Positions 51,257 through 63,483 are shown, counted from the stretch's first letter. The stretch is DNA of 64,000 nucleotides from Paenarthrobacter sp. PH39-S1 (GCF_030063245.1 NZ_JASISR010000004.1:116938-180937); one strand, 5' to 3'. Translations and numbers: made by a program. The notes: generated by a model from the sequence alone, not told the origin.

Positions 51257-51772
51257 CTATTGCTTCACAGCGGGGCAGGCCTGCTGCACACCGTTGAACA
51301 CGAAGGTGGGCTGCCCGTTGCCGCAGGCATCCTGAAGTTCGTTGGTCAGATTCACTAGCGCAATCGCGACGATGATGATTCCGGCGATCCACAGCACCGA
51401 GACAATGATACTGACAAAGATTCCTACCTTGGCCGGGGTATTCTTGAAACCCGCGGCCTTGGACTTCTTAAGCGCAATGATGCTGACGACGAGGCCGGCG
51501 ATGCTGATCAGGAAGGCCAGGACCAGGCCGATGATGCCGAGCGTTTTGCCCGGATCCTGCACGGTGGCACCCTGGTAGCTCTGTTGCGGCTGCTGGCCGT
51601 AGGGAGCTGGCGGCTGGGCGCCGTAGGCAGGCGGGGCCGCTTGCTGATAGGGGGGCGGGGCCGCTTGCTGATAGGGGGGCGGAGCAAACTGGCCGTAGGC
51701 CGGAGTTGGCTGATCGGACTTCGCGGGCTCCCGGCCGTAGGGGGCAGGCTGCTGCGGATTGCTGTCAGTCAT
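51257..51772 (-). CDS. DUF4190-type membrane protein with Pro/Gln-rich N-terminus
   Basis: A 171-residue protein. The first 75 residues are low complexity with repeated PPPYQQAA and PAPYG units (DNA repeat near 51640-51680). Then GKTLGIIGLVLAFLISIAGLVVSII is helix 1 and VGIFVSIIVSVLWIAGIIIVAIALV helix 2. The small extracellular C-terminus has two Cys (DACGNGQ and QACPAVK), perhaps a disulfide. AGAGGACATT precedes ATG 51772. The family is common in actinobacteria and of unknown function. Confidence 0.82.
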   Translation of the reverse strand: MTDSNPQQPAPYGREPAKSDQPTPAYGQFAPPPYQQAAPPPYQQAAPPAYGAQPPAPYGQQPQQSYQGATVQDPGKTLGIIGLVLAFLISIAGLVVSIIALKKSKAAGFKNTPAKVGIFVSIIVSVLWIAGIIIVAIALVNLTNELQDACGNGQPTFVFNGVQQACPAVKQ

Positions 51773-51891
51773 AATGTCCTCTGTCTTAGGTGCCGAGCAG
51801 ATACGGGTGGTTCCCCAGCCATTCTTCCACGCAACCAGCGCGGCGCCGGGCTTGGGGCAACGAAGTTCCACCGATGCGGCAACCGCACGCC

Positions 51892-51920
51892 TTACCCGTG
51901 TCGGTGGCACGCGGTAGCGT
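51892..51920 (+). promoter_or_regulatory. uvrB promoter
   Basis: TTACCC (51892-51897) and TAGCGT (51915-51920) are 17 bp apart; the -10 is six bases before ATG 51927. A leaderless transcript is predicted. No LexA-type SOS box (CGAAC-N4-GTTCG) is visible here. Confidence 0.5.
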
Positions 51921-51926
51921 TAGGGT

Positions 51927-54014
51927 ATGAGTCTTGCGCAGGAAATCAACCGTATTGTGGCACCCTTTGAGGTCATTAGCGATTATCAGCCGGCGGGCGA
52001 CCAACCGGCGGCTATTCAGGAGCTGACCGAAAGGATCACGAACGGCGAGAAGGACATCGTACTGCTGGGCGCGACGGGAACAGGCAAATCGGCGACGACG
52101 GCGTGGCTGATCGAGCAGGTCCAGCGTCCGACGCTGGTGATGGTCCAGAACAAGACGCTGGCGGCTCAGTTGGCCAACGAGTTCCGTGAGCTGCTGCCGA
52201 ACAACGCCGTCGAATACTTCGTTTCGTATTACGACTACTACCAGCCCGAAGCCTACGTACCGCAGACGGATACGTTTATTGAGAAGGATTCCTCGGTCAA
52301 TGAGGAAGTGGAGCGGCTGCGGCATTCGGCAACCAACACCCTGCTGACGCGCCGGGACGTGATTGTGGTGGCCACGGTGTCCTGCATCTATGGACTGGGC
52401 ACGCCGGAGGAGTACGTGGCCGGGATGGTGACGCTTCGCCGGGGCGGGGAAATGAACCGTGACGATCTGCTGCGGAAGTTTGTCAGTATGCAATATGCCC
52501 GCAATGACATGGACTTCCACCGCGGCACCTTCCGGGTGCGTGGGGATACGGTGGAGATCATCCCGATGTACGAGGAACAGGCCATCCGGATCGAGTTCTT
52601 CGGAGACGAGATTGAAAAGATCTATACGCTGCACCCGCTCACGGGGGACGTCATCCGGGAAGAAACCGAAATGTACGTCTTCCCGGCCTCGCACTACGTC
52701 GCCGGCCCGGAGCGGATGAATCGTGCCGTCAAGCAGATCGAGGACGAGCTCGCCGTCCGGCTCAAGGACCTGGAGGGGCAGAACAAGCTGCTCGAGGCCC
52801 AGCGGCTGCGGATGCGCACTACCTACGACCTGGAAATGATGCAGCAGATGGGCTTCTGCAACGGCATCGAAAACTATTCCCGGCATATTGACGGGCGAGG
52901 CCCGGGCACGGCACCGCATTGCCTGCTCGACTACTTCCCGGACGATTTCCTGCTGGTCATTGATGAATCCCATGTCACCGTCCCACAGATCGGCGCCATG
53001 TACGAAGGTGACATGTCGCGTAAGCGCACCCTGGTGGACCATGGGTTCCGCCTGCCGTCGGCGATGGATAACAGGCCGCTGAAGTGGGACGAGTTCCTGG
53101 AACGGGTTGGTCAGACGGTGTATCTCTCCGCCACGCCGGGGAAATATGAGCTTGGCAAGGCGGACGGTACGGTGCAGCAGATCATCCGCCCCACCGGTCT
53201 GATTGACCCGGAAATCATCGTCAAGCCCAGCAAGGGGCAGATTGATGACCTGCTGGCCGAGATCCGGACCCGGGTGGAGCGCAATGAACGGGTTCTTGTC
53301 ACGACGCTGACCAAGAGGATGTCCGAGGATCTCACGGACTATCTGCTCGGCCACGGCGTCAAGGTGCAGTACCTGCACTCGGACGTGGACACGCTGCGCC
53401 GGGTGGAGCTGCTGAGGGAACTCCGGATGGGGATTTTTGACGTCCTCGTGGGGATTAACCTGCTCCGCGAGGGCCTGGACCTGCCCGAGGTGTCGCTGGT
53501 GAGCATTCTGGATGCGGATAAGGAAGGCTTTCTGCGCTCGGCCACGTCGCTGATCCAGACCATTGGCCGGGCGGCCAGAAACGTCTCCGGGCAGGTGCAC
53601 ATGTACGCGGATCGGATCACGGACTCGATGGCCAAGGCCATCGATGAGACGAACAGACGGCGCATTATCCAGGTGGAGTACAACGCCGCGCATGGCATTG
53701 ATCCGACTCCGCTGCGGAAACGGATCGCCGACATCACCGACACCCTCAATCGTGAGGACGCAGATACCAGAGAGCTGCTGGAGGCCGCCGGCAAGGGCCG
53801 AGGTAAAGCCCGGGGCAAGGCTCCTGTCCCGGTCCGTCATGACGGGCTGGCGGCTGTGCCGGCCGAGGATCTGCTTGATCTGATTGCCCAGCTGACAGAG
53901 CAGATGCATTCAGCGGCGGGGGATCTGCACTTCGAGCTGGCGGCCAGGCTCCGCGATGAAGTAGGGGACCTGAAGAAGGAACTGCGCCAGATGCAGTCCG
54001 CCGGCCATGCCTAG
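51927..54014 (+). CDS. uvrB: excinuclease ABC subunit B
   Basis: A 695-residue helicase-like damage-recognition protein. Walker A is [16 protein letters not shown]; the damage-probing beta-hairpin is [20 protein letters not shown]; Walker B/DEAD is [13 protein letters not shown]; motif V is [16 protein letters not shown] and motif [11 protein letters not shown]. The C-terminal UVR motif for UvrC binding is near 650-690 ([20 protein letters not shown]). Its stop overlaps the convergent prolyl aminopeptidase stop (CTAG). A 10-bp inverted repeat at 54014-54058 (GGACAGGAGA/TCTCCTGTCC) may terminate both. Confidence 0.97.
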   Translation: MSLAQEINRIVAPFEVISDYQPAGDQPAAIQELTERITNGEKDIVLLGATGTGKSATTAWLIEQVQRPTLVMVQNKTLAAQLANEFRELLPNNAVEYFVSYYDYYQPEAYVPQTDTFIEKDSSVNEEVERLRHSATNTLLTRRDVIVVATVSCIYGLGTPEEYVAGMVTLRRGGEMNRDDLLRKFVSMQYARNDMDFHRGTFRVRGDTVEIIPMYEEQAIRIEFFGDEIEKIYTLHPLTGDVIREETEMYVFPASHYVAGPERMNRAVKQIEDELAVRLKDLEGQNKLLEAQRLRMRTTYDLEMMQQMGFCNGIENYSRHIDGRGPGTAPHCLLDYFPDDFLLVIDESHVTVPQIGAMYEGDMSRKRTLVDHGFRLPSAMDNRPLKWDEFLERVGQTVYLSATPGKYELGKADGTVQQIIRPTGLIDPEIIVKPSKGQIDDLLAEIRTRVERNERVLVTTLTKRMSEDLTDYLLGHGVKVQYLHSDVDTLRRVELLRELRMGIFDVLVGINLLREGLDLPEVSLVSILDADKEGFLRSATSLIQTIGRAARNVSGQVHMYADRITDSMAKAIDETNRRRIIQVEYNAAHGIDPTPLRKRIADITDTLNREDADTRELLEAAGKGRGKARGKAPVPVRHDGLAAVPAEDLLDLIAQLTEQMHSAAGDLHFELAARLRDEVGDLKKELRQMQSAGHA

Positions 54015-55363
54015 GACAGGAGAGGCCCGGACTCACGGGGGACCGTAATCTCCTGTCCCCGGCACATACGCAGCAGACGCGCGAAGATTTCCTCGCCATC
54101 CTCGGCGATGCCGTCATGGTGGTAGTCGCTGGTTTCCCAGACCTCCAGTCCGCGCACGGCCGCGGCGGTCTCCATCGACAGATCGCGGTCCACGTAAATA
54201 TCGTCACTGTATACCGCCGCGGCAACCGGCACCGTGTTGCGGGCCAGCTGCTCGGCATCGTAGAGCGCGGGCCACTGCGTCCTCGCGGCCAGCAGTTCCG
54301 CCACGGGTGCCAGCGGGACCAATGCGGGGTCCTGGCTGAAGTACCACGGATACACCATTTCCCCGGTCAGCAGCGGTTCGGGGGCGGCGGGCTGGAACTC
54401 CGGGTGGTCCGCCAGCACCCGCCAGGCGGACCAGTCAGTGGCATGGCCCTGAGCGTAAATCGATTCGTGCAGTACCGCGTAGAGCGGGTTTGTGGCTCGT
54501 CCGACCTGGGCAGCCACCTCTGCTAGGAAAAGATCCGACAGCCGGTGGCCGCCGGCCGTGGGGATGAAAGCATCCTCCAGTAAATAGTGCAGGGCCTCGA
54601 CCCGGGCGTTTCCGCCCAGAAAATTTCCAACCATCTGGAAGCGTTCCGGCGTGAGCCGTTCGCCGGTGGGCAGGACCTCTTCCACGGTTTCCAGATGGCG
54701 CATGATCCGGGTGGTCATCACCCGGTCCTGCGGGTAGCGGGCATAGTATTCGTCGTTCCGCGCGGCCACGCGGGAATAGGTCGCGTTGTAGACCCGGTCT
54801 GCTGAGCCGGTCAGTGGCGCGAGGCCCCCAGTGATCAGCACTTCACGCAGACCCGCGGGAGCAAACGAGAGATACGTCAGGGCGCAGAATCCACCGAAGC
54901 TCTGGCCATAGATGCTCCAGGGACCGCCCACCAGCTGATGCCGGATCAGTTCCGCATCGGCGACAATCGAATCGGCCCGGAAATGGGTAAGATATTCCGC
55001 CTGCGCCGCGGCATCGCCAACATCGGGCAGCGTCTGACGGGTTGCGGGCGCAGAAAGACCGGTGCCGCGCTGGTCCAGCATCAGGACGCGGAAGGATGCG
55101 GTGGCTTCCTTGAGCCAGCCGCCCAGCGAAGTCGGCCGGTTGCCGCGCCCGCCTGGTCCGCCCTGCAGGTAAAGCAGCCATGGCAGGTGAGCGACGTCTT
55201 CGGGGCTGTGCTGGGATGCCGTAATCTCCCGGGCATAGATCTCAAGCTCCGGTCCGTCGGGTTCGGAGTGCGACAGCGGAACCGTGAAACGGTGGTCGGT
55301 CAGCCGCATGCCGCGCGCTTTATGCGTGCTGCCGCGGCGGTGTCCCTGATCCGCCGCAATCAT
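54011..55363 (-). CDS. pip: alpha/beta hydrolase, prolyl aminopeptidase (S33) family
   Basis: A 450-residue hydrolase. [15 protein letters not shown] is the oxyanion HGGPG motif, [13 protein letters not shown] the DxRGxGxS motif of proline iminopeptidases, and [16 protein letters not shown] the nucleophile elbow. The long cap and DYHHDGI near the C-terminus supply the rest of the triad. The enzyme removes N-terminal Pro from peptides. ATG 55363 overlaps the upstream GNAT stop (ATGA); a second ATG at 55309 gives a closer match to the family N-terminus. Confidence 0.87.
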   Translation of the reverse strand: MIAADQGHRRGSTHKARGMRLTDHRFTVPLSHSEPDGPELEIYAREITASQHSPEDVAHLPWLLYLQGGPGGRGNRPTSLGGWLKEATASFRVLMLDQRGTGLSAPATRQTLPDVGDAAAQAEYLTHFRADSIVADAELIRHQLVGGPWSIYGQSFGGFCALTYLSFAPAGLREVLITGGLAPLTGSADRVYNATYSRVAARNDEYYARYPQDRVMTTRIMRHLETVEEVLPTGERLTPERFQMVGNFLGGNARVEALHYLLEDAFIPTAGGHRLSDLFLAEVAAQVGRATNPLYAVLHESIYAQGHATDWSAWRVLADHPEFQPAAPEPLLTGEMVYPWYFSQDPALVPLAPVAELLAARTQWPALYDAEQLARNTVPVAAAVYSDDIYVDRDLSMETAAAVRGLEVWETSDYHHDGIAEDGEEIFARLLRMCRGQEITVPRESGPLLS

Positions 55364-55953
55364 AGGGAATCCGCGCGGCTGTCCACGGACAGGCCGCCCA
55401 CGGACAGGCAGTCCACGGATGCGGGCACGGCCGACGCGCTTCCGAAGCCCGCCAAGGCATTGCCGCTGAGCCGGAACACGGACCAGCCGTCCATCGGTGT
55501 GGCTCCCAGGCTCTTATAGAAGCGGATTGAGGGTTCGTTCCAGTCCAACACGCTCCATTCCACCCGCGCGTAGCCGCGGTCGACGGCGATCCCGGCCAGC
55601 GTGCGCAGCAGGGCTTTACCGTGGCCGGACCCGCGCGAATCCGGCCGCACGTACAGGTCCTCAAGGTAGATCCCGTGCACGCCCTCCCAGGTGGAGTAGT
55701 TCAGGAACCACAGCGCAAAGCCCTGCACCTCACCCACGCCCCGGGCGCCGTCGCCGATTGCGCTGTCGGCGTTAGCGCCGTCGTCCTCCGCCACGTGCGC
55801 AAAGATCCGCGGGTTGTCCCCAAAGAGCGTCCGCATGAGCATCTCCTCGGTGTTCCTGACCGCGTGGGGCTCCTTTTCGTAGAGTGCCAGCTCATGGATC
55901 AGGGACAGAATGGCGGGAACGTCGGCGGGCACGGCGGCACGGATCAAAGACAT
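55360..55953 (-). CDS. GNAT family N-acetyltransferase
   Basis: A 197-residue GNAT. IRAAVPADVPAILSLIHELA is the N-terminal helix, IYLEDLYVRPDSRGSGHGKALL contains the acetyl-CoA loop (R-x-x-G-x-G), and WSVLDWNEPSIRFYKSLGA is motif B. It resembles diamine/spermidine acetyltransferase-type GNATs. The last ~35 residues are a repetitive Ser/Val/Gly tail from a short DNA repeat (SVGGLSVD). ATG 55953 follows TAGGCT by six bases; its stop overlaps the aminopeptidase start. Confidence 0.87.
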   Translation of the reverse strand: MSLIRAAVPADVPAILSLIHELALYEKEPHAVRNTEEMLMRTLFGDNPRIFAHVAEDDGANADSAIGDGARGVGEVQGFALWFLNYSTWEGVHGIYLEDLYVRPDSRGSGHGKALLRTLAGIAVDRGYARVEWSVLDWNEPSIRFYKSLGATPMDGWSVFRLSGNALAGFGSASAVPASVDCLSVGGLSVDSRADSL

Positions 55954-55959
55954 GATCCG

Positions 55960-55965
55960 AGCCTA
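55960..55965 (-). promoter_or_regulatory. TAGGCT -10 box for the GNAT gene
   Basis: TAGGCT (55965-55960 on the minus strand) ends six bases before ATG 55953, giving a leaderless mRNA for the GNAT/aminopeptidase pair. Confidence 0.5.
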
Positions 55966-56085
55966 GCGAAAGTTTCCTGGTTAACAGAGTCGAGACTGGG
56001 CGTGGCCGGCCCAAGGCGTGGTTGACGGTGGGCTGGGCCGAGGACAGGACCAGATTCTGATAGATGCCCATGGACGAAAGCCTAA

Positions 56086-57780
<1,695 letters not shown>

Positions 57781-57859
57781 TCATCCGGACGCCGTAAAGC
57801 GGGCCGCCCGGGCAGCACCCACATCCGCACGCACATCCGCACGCATAGGAGGAACCACC

Positions 57860-59317
57860 ATGACTTTTCTTGATAGCTCCCGCTGGGACTCGAAGATCTA
57901 CGTCGACGGCTGGAGGGAAGCAACCGGCGGAACGCAGGATGTGCTGGAACCGGCCACCGGCGCCGTACTCGGCCACGTCGGCGTCGCCAGCGCAGCTGAC
58001 GTCCGGCGCGCCGCGACCCGGGCCGCCCAGGCCCAGCCGGACTGGGCAGCCAGGCGCCCGGAGGAGCGCGCCGCAGTGCTGCGCCGCGCCGGCCAACTCT
58101 GGGAGGACCACGCAGGGGAGATTCAGGGCTGGATCATCCGGGAAAGCGGCGGCATCGAAGCCAAGGCCGGCCTGGAAACCCACACCGCCGCCAATGAATG
58201 CTACGAGGCCGCGGCGCTGCCCTCGCACCCGGCGGGGGAAGTGCTGACCTCCAACGAGGACCGCTGGTCCTTCGCCCGGCGGCGGCCTTCCGGCGTCGTT
58301 TCCGTCATCGCCCCATTCAACTTCCCGTTGATCCTTTCCATCCGCTCCGTGGCCCCCGCCCTCGCACTGGGAAACAGTGTGCTGCTGAAGCCGGACCCGC
58401 GCACCGCCGTCAGCGGCGGCGTCACGCTGATGCGCGTGTTCGAGGAGGCCGGGCTGCCTGCCGGCGTGCTGTCCCTGCTGCCCGGTGGCGCGGAGACGGG
58501 TGCCGCGGTCGTCGAGGCTCCCGAGGTCCGGGTCGTCTCCTTTACCGGCTCGACGGCGGCCGGGCGAAAGGTCGGCGAATCGGCTGCGCGGCTGCTCAAG
58601 CGGGCACACCTGGAACTGGGCGGCAACAACGCACTCGTGGTGTTGCCCGGGACAGACGTGGCCAAGGCCGCGTCCGCCGGAGCCTTCGGTTCCTTCATGC
58701 ATCAGGGCCAGATCTGCATGAGCACGGGCCGGCACTTCGTCCACGACTCGCTGTACGAGGACTACGTGGCTGCCCTTGCCCAGAAGGCGGAGCACCTGCT
58801 GGTGGGGGATCCGGCCGGCGGCCCGGTGGCGCTGGGACCTATCATCGACGAAAAACAACTCAACCACATCCACGCACTCGTCGAAGGAGCCGTGCAGGCC
58901 GGCGGCCGGCTGGCTGCCGGGGGAACGCATGAGGGGCTGTTCTACCGGCCCACCGTGCTGGCCGACCTGGCCCTGGATAATCCCGCCTTCGCCCAGGAGA
59001 TCTTCGGCCCGGTTGCCCCCGTCACACGGTTCTCCACGCTGGACGAGGTGGTGGAGATGGTCAACGCCAACGACTACGGGCTCGCCGTCGGCATCCTCGG
59101 TGACGTCGGTGCGGCAATGAAGCTCGCGGACCGGATCAGCTCGGGCAAGATCCATATCAACGAGCAGACCGTCGCGGACGAGGCAAACGCGCCCTTCGGC
59201 GGGGTTGGCGCCTCCGGCACCGGGTCCCGCTTCGGTGGGGCGACGGCCAACATCGAGGCCTTCACCGAGGTCCAGTGGCTGACCATGAGGCCCGGGATCG
59301 CGCCGTACCCGTTCTAG
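57860..59317 (+). CDS. benzaldehyde dehydrogenase (NAD-type ALDH)
   Basis: A 485-residue ALDH. APFNFPLILSIRS binds the cofactor, SFTGSTAAGRKVGESAA follows, HLELGGNNALVVL has the general base Glu, and HQGQICMSTGRHFV the nucleophile Cys. QEIFGPVAPV lies near 380. The sequence groups by eye with benzaldehyde/vanillin dehydrogenases. AGGAGGAACC precedes the ATG. It follows mdlC by 79 bp on the same strand, so the pair should take benzoylformate to benzoate. Confidence 0.9.
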   Translation: MTFLDSSRWDSKIYVDGWREATGGTQDVLEPATGAVLGHVGVASAADVRRAATRAAQAQPDWAARRPEERAAVLRRAGQLWEDHAGEIQGWIIRESGGIEAKAGLETHTAANECYEAAALPSHPAGEVLTSNEDRWSFARRRPSGVVSVIAPFNFPLILSIRSVAPALALGNSVLLKPDPRTAVSGGVTLMRVFEEAGLPAGVLSLLPGGAETGAAVVEAPEVRVVSFTGSTAAGRKVGESAARLLKRAHLELGGNNALVVLPGTDVAKAASAGAFGSFMHQGQICMSTGRHFVHDSLYEDYVAALAQKAEHLLVGDPAGGPVALGPIIDEKQLNHIHALVEGAVQAGGRLAAGGTHEGLFYRPTVLADLALDNPAFAQEIFGPVAPVTRFSTLDEVVEMVNANDYGLAVGILGDVGAAMKLADRISSGKIHINEQTVADEANAPFGGVGASGTGSRFGGATANIEAFTEVQWLTMRPGIAPYPF

Positions 59318-59352
59318 CAGACGGAGCAGATCCAGTGTAGAACCGCCGAAGT

Positions 59353-61884
59353 TCAGAGGCGCCTGAAATTCACTACCTTAACGACGGCCGTTCCGGCCTC
59401 GTCCGAAGCGGCCAGGTCCACCTCCGCCTCGATGCTCCAGTCGTGGTTGCCGGCGGGGTCATCGATGATTTGCCGGACCTTCCAGACATCGTCGCCGACT
59501 GTGATGACCAGCAGCGCGGGTCCACGCGCGGCGGGTCCGTCGTTGAGGTATTCATGTTCGTCCCAATACTCATCCAGCGCGTCGGCCCAGCGGTCGGCGT
59601 TCCAGCCGGCGTCGTCGTCGAGCACCCCCAGGGCTTCAAAATTGTCGGCTGCGGCCAGTTCCACGCGGCGGAACATCTCATTGCGCACCATCACCCGGAA
59701 GGCACGTTCGTTGCGGGTCAGGCTCGGCGGCGGAGGCGGCGGAGCGTCATGGGGCTTCGGCGCGGCACCGGAAGTGAGCTCTTCCCATTCGTCCAGCAGG
59801 CTGGAGTCGACCTGCCGGACCAGCTCGCCCAGCCAGGCGATGATGTCCTCAAGATCATCGCGCAGGGCGTCCCGCGGGACGGTCTGGCGCAACGCCTTGT
59901 AGGCATCCGCCAGGTAGCGCAGCACGATTCCCTCGGAACGCGCCAACGAGTAGAACTGCACAAACTCACCGAAGTTCATCGCGCGCTCATACATGTCCCG
60001 GACGATTGACTTGGGCGCCAGCTCGAAGTCGCCGACCCAGGGGGCGCCCTTGCGGTAGACCTCGAAGGACTGCTGCAACAGCTCGCCCAGCGGCATCGGG
60101 TAAGTGACCTCATCGAGCAGGGCCATCCGCTGGTCGTATTCCATCCCCTCCGCCTTCATCGCTGTGATCGCTTCGGTCCGGGCGTGCCGCAGCTGGGCGG
60201 AGAGAATCTGGCGGGGCTTTTCCAGCGTGGATTCGATGACGGAAACCGCATCCAGCGCGTAGCCGGGGGATTCCGGATCCAGCAGCTCCAACGCGGCAAG
60301 CGCGAAGGGGGACAGCGGCTGGTTCAGTGCAAAGTTGAGCTGCAGATGCACGGTCAAACGGACCGTGCGGCCGTCCCCGGTTTGTTCCTCGGGCGGGATC
60401 CGCTCCAGAATGCCGGCACCCAGCAGCTCGCGGTAGATGCCCAGGGCCTTGCGCATCAGCTTAAGCTGAGCGGCGCGGGGTTCGCGGTTGCTGGTGAGCA
60501 GTCGGCGTGCCGCCTGGAATGGATCGCCGGGACGCTCGAGCAGGTTCAGCAGCATGGCGTGCGTGATGGTGAAGCTGGAGGTCAGCGGCTCCGGGACGGA
60601 TTCAACCAGCCGGTTGAAGGTTGGCTCGCCCCAGCTGACAAATCCGTCCTGCGGCTTCTTCCTCACCACCTGGCGGAGCTTCTTCGCGTCATCACCGAAC
60701 TTGGCGTGCGCCTTGGCCATCGCTTTGACGTTTTCCACCACATGTTCGGGCGCCTGGACGACGACGGTCCCCGCCGTGTCGTAGCCTGCGCGCCCCGCGC
60801 GGCCGGCGATCTGGTGGAATTCCCGGACCTGCAGAATCCTGGTGCGGACGCCGTCGTACTTGCTCAAAGCGGTCAGCAGTACGGTCCGGATCGGCACATT
60901 AATGCCGACGCCCAAGGTGTCCGTGCCGCAGATAACCTTCAGCAGCCCGGCCTGCGCCAGTTGCTCCACCAGACGCCGGTACTTGGGCAGCATGCCTGCG
61001 TGGTGCACGCCGATGCCGTGCCGGACCAGGCGGTTGAGCGTTTTACCGAAGCCTGCCGCGAAACGGAAGCCGGCAATGAGCTCGCCGATCCGGTCCTTTT
61101 CTTCGCGGGTGCAGATGTTGATGCTCATCAGGTTCTGTGCGCGGTCGATCGCTTCGGCCTGGCTGAAGTGCACCACATAGACCGGGACTTGTTTGGTGCT
61201 CAGCAGTTCCTCGAGGGTTTCGTGGATGCTGGTCTGCACGTAGTAGTAGTGCAGCGGGATCGGACGCTCCGCGGACGACACCGTCGTCGTCGTTCTGCCG
61301 GTCAATTCCGTGAGCTCGCGCTCAAAGTTTGCCACCTCCCCAAGGGTGGCGGACATCAGCAGGAACTGGGCTTGCGGGAGCTCCAGCAGCGGCACCTGCC
61401 AGGCCCAGCCGCGTTGCGGGTCCGCGTAAAAATGGAACTCGTCCATGATGACCACGCCCAACTCGGCGTGCTCGCCTTCACGTAGTGCAATGTTGGCCAG
61501 GATTTCCGCGGTGCAGCAGATGATCGGAGCGTCCTGGTTGACCGAGGAATCACCGGTGATCATGCCGACGTTCTGGGCCCCGAATATGTCGCAGAGGGCA
61601 AAGAACTTTTCCGACACGAGCGCCTTGATCGGTGCCGTGTAGTAGCTGCGCTGCCCAGCGGAGAGTGCTTGGAAATGAGCGCCCACTGCCACCAGCGACT
61701 TCCCCGAGCCGGTAGGAGTGGAAAGGATGACGTTGTTGCCGGACACCAGCTCCATCACCGCTTCCTCCTGCGCCGGGTACAGGCTGAGGCCGCGTCCCTC
61801 CACCCAGTCGAGGAAGGCCATAAAGACGGCGTCCGGATCGGGTGTACCGGAGGTGCGGGGAGGAAGCTGCTGCGCAAGATTCAT
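59353..61884 (-). CDS. DEAD/DEAH-box helicase with DUF3516 domain
   Basis: An 843-residue superfamily 2 helicase. Walker A is LSTPTGSGKSLVAVGAHF, the DExH-type box VVIMDEFHFYADPQRGW, motif III LMSATLGE, and motif VI FHQIAGRAGRAGYDT. After about residue 400 comes the DUF3516 region with helical segments and a charged C-terminal domain. It is related to Ski2/Mtr4-like RNA helicases and found in most actinobacteria; probable RNA processing. GGAGACACC precedes the ATG. It converges with the benzaldehyde dehydrogenase across 35 bp. Confidence 0.9.
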   Translation of the reverse strand: MNLAQQLPPRTSGTPDPDAVFMAFLDWVEGRGLSLYPAQEEAVMELVSGNNVILSTPTGSGKSLVAVGAHFQALSAGQRSYYTAPIKALVSEKFFALCDIFGAQNVGMITGDSSVNQDAPIICCTAEILANIALREGEHAELGVVIMDEFHFYADPQRGWAWQVPLLELPQAQFLLMSATLGEVANFERELTELTGRTTTTVSSAERPIPLHYYYVQTSIHETLEELLSTKQVPVYVVHFSQAEAIDRAQNLMSINICTREEKDRIGELIAGFRFAAGFGKTLNRLVRHGIGVHHAGMLPKYRRLVEQLAQAGLLKVICGTDTLGVGINVPIRTVLLTALSKYDGVRTRILQVREFHQIAGRAGRAGYDTAGTVVVQAPEHVVENVKAMAKAHAKFGDDAKKLRQVVRKKPQDGFVSWGEPTFNRLVESVPEPLTSSFTITHAMLLNLLERPGDPFQAARRLLTSNREPRAAQLKLMRKALGIYRELLGAGILERIPPEEQTGDGRTVRLTVHLQLNFALNQPLSPFALAALELLDPESPGYALDAVSVIESTLEKPRQILSAQLRHARTEAITAMKAEGMEYDQRMALLDEVTYPMPLGELLQQSFEVYRKGAPWVGDFELAPKSIVRDMYERAMNFGEFVQFYSLARSEGIVLRYLADAYKALRQTVPRDALRDDLEDIIAWLGELVRQVDSSLLDEWEELTSGAAPKPHDAPPPPPPSLTRNERAFRVMVRNEMFRRVELAAADNFEALGVLDDDAGWNADRWADALDEYWDEHEYLNDGPAARGPALLVITVGDDVWKVRQIIDDPAGNHDWSIEAEVDLAASDEAGTAVVKVVNFRRL

Positions 61885-61929
61885 GGTGTCTCCAGCTTAA
61901 TGGCTAAAAACTGTGGCACGATCATCCCC

Positions 61930-62754
61930 ATGGCCTGGGACAACGCGCATTGGGATCCACGGCAGTACGTCCGGTTCGGCGACTATCGGGACCGGGCGTT
62001 TTATGACCTGACCGCCCGGATCGGGGCGCAGCAGCCGCGCCGCGTGGTGGATCTGGGCTGCGGGCCCGGGAATCTGACGGCCGCGCTGGCCCGGCGCTGG
62101 CCCGGTGCACAGGTGCTGGGTCTGGACTCCTCGCCGCAGATGATCAAAGCGGCGCAAACCGCTTTGGACGCGCCGACCCCGGGCAACCTTTCCTTTGCGC
62201 TGGCGGATATTGCCGGCTGGATGCCGGAGCCGGACACCGACGTCGTGGTCTCCAACGCCGCCCTGCAATGGGTGCCCGGTCACGAAACGCTGATCGCTTT
62301 CTGGCTACGGGCCTTAAGGCCGGGCGCGTGGCTTGCCGTACAAGTGCCGGGGAATTTCCGCTCGCCGTCGCACGCTTTGATGCGCGAGGTCGCGGACTCG
62401 GAGCGCTGGCGCGCGCTGTTGGCGGGTGTGCTGCGGCACGACGACGCCGTGGGCGAGCCGGGCGACTATCTGCAGCTGTTGCTGGACGGCGGGTCCGCCG
62501 CGGACATCTGGGAAACGACGTACCACCAGCTGTTGACCGGGAAACGTCCGGTGCTCGAGTGGGTCCGGGGCACCGCGCTGCGGCCGGTGCTCGGCTCGCT
62601 GAGCGCGGTGGATGCAGCGGAGTTTGAGGAAACATATGCCGCGCTGCTTGCTGAGGCTTATCCGGCTACGGCGCACGGCACGGTTTTCCCGTTTCGCCGA
62701 ATCTTCGCAGTGGGTCAGAAAATGCCGGAAGGCCAGAAAATGCCGGTCGGGTAG
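61930..62754 (+). CDS. tam: trans-aconitate 2-methyltransferase-like
   Basis: A 274-residue SAM methyltransferase. MAWDNAHWDPRQYVRFGDYR resembles the Tam N-terminus; VVDLGCGPGNLTAALARRWP is motif I, VLGLDSSPQMI motif II, and VVVSNAALQWVPGH motif IV. Tam methylates trans-aconitate, an inhibitor of aconitase. The C-terminal end is a short duplication (GQKMPEGQKMPVG). It is divergent from the helicase with 45 bp between starts. Confidence 0.88.
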   Translation: MAWDNAHWDPRQYVRFGDYRDRAFYDLTARIGAQQPRRVVDLGCGPGNLTAALARRWPGAQVLGLDSSPQMIKAAQTALDAPTPGNLSFALADIAGWMPEPDTDVVVSNAALQWVPGHETLIAFWLRALRPGAWLAVQVPGNFRSPSHALMREVADSERWRALLAGVLRHDDAVGEPGDYLQLLLDGGSAADIWETTYHQLLTGKRPVLEWVRGTALRPVLGSLSAVDAAEFEETYAALLAEAYPATAHGTVFPFRRIFAVGQKMPEGQKMPVG

Positions 62755-62784
62755 AACAAAGCCGGACCAACAGAGAGGACAGTC

Positions 62785-63483
62785 ATGAGCGAGCTTGAGC
62801 CGTTTCCCCAGGATTGGCAACGCGCCCTGGTGGTGATGGCGCACCCGGACGACCCGGAATATGGCGTGGCGGCCGCAGTCGCGCAATGGACTGCGGCCGG
62901 CAAGGATGTGGGTTACCTGTTGGCAACTCGCGGTGAGGCGGGAATCGCGGGGATGAACCCGGCGGAGGCCGGGCCGCTGCGTGCCGAGGAGCAGCGGCAG
63001 GCCTGCTCCCATGTGGGCGTTCATGACTTGCGGTTCCTGGATCTCCCCGATGGCAGACTCGAAGAAGGGCCGCAGCTGCGCCGGCTCATCGCCCGGGAAA
63101 TTCGCAGGCAAAAACCCGCGCTGGTCATTACGTTGAACCATCGCGATACGTGGCGTCCAGGGGCTTGGAACAGCTCGGATCACCGGGTTCTGGGCCGGTC
63201 CGTACTGGATGCTGCCGCGGATGCGGGCAACGAGTGGATCTTCCCGGAGCTGCTGGCCGAAGGTCTGCCGGCACATCGAGTGCAGTGGGTGGCCGTGGCT
63301 TCCACAGAACCATCACATAGCCAGCGGGTGGATTCGGCGAGTGTCGGCGCCGCCGTCGCCTCGTTGACCGAGCACAGGCGGTATTTGGAGGCTCTCAGCG
63401 ACGTACCCGTCCTGGAACAAGCCACCGCCCAAGTAGACATGGTCACCAGCTCCGGGCAGGTCCGCTTCGAGCTCTTCGGCTAA
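62785..63483 (+). CDS. PIG-L family N-acetylglucosaminyl deacetylase-like protein
   Basis: A 232-residue PIG-L protein. VVMAHPDDPEYGVAAA is the zinc motif (H-P-D-D); LATRGEAGIAGMNP and LRFLDLPDGRLEEG are also typical, and SDHRVLGRSVLDAA gives the H-x-x-x/H late ligand. Relatives include MshB and Mca of mycothiol metabolism, and GlcNAc deacetylases; the substrate is not fixed. GAGAGGACAGTC lies before the ATG. It may share a transcript with tam, 30 bp upstream. Confidence 0.88.
   Translation: MSELEPFPQDWQRALVVMAHPDDPEYGVAAAVAQWTAAGKDVGYLLATRGEAGIAGMNPAEAGPLRAEEQRQACSHVGVHDLRFLDLPDGRLEEGPQLRRLIAREIRRQKPALVITLNHRDTWRPGAWNSSDHRVLGRSVLDAAADAGNEWIFPELLAEGLPAHRVQWVAVASTEPSHSQRVDSASVGAAVASLTEHRRYLEALSDVPVLEQATAQVDMVTSSGQVRFELFG

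Noticed and set aside
51786..53909. 707-codon minus-strand open frame opposite uvrB
   Set aside because: It has the His/Gln/Arg-rich composition of an antisense frame and no family features.
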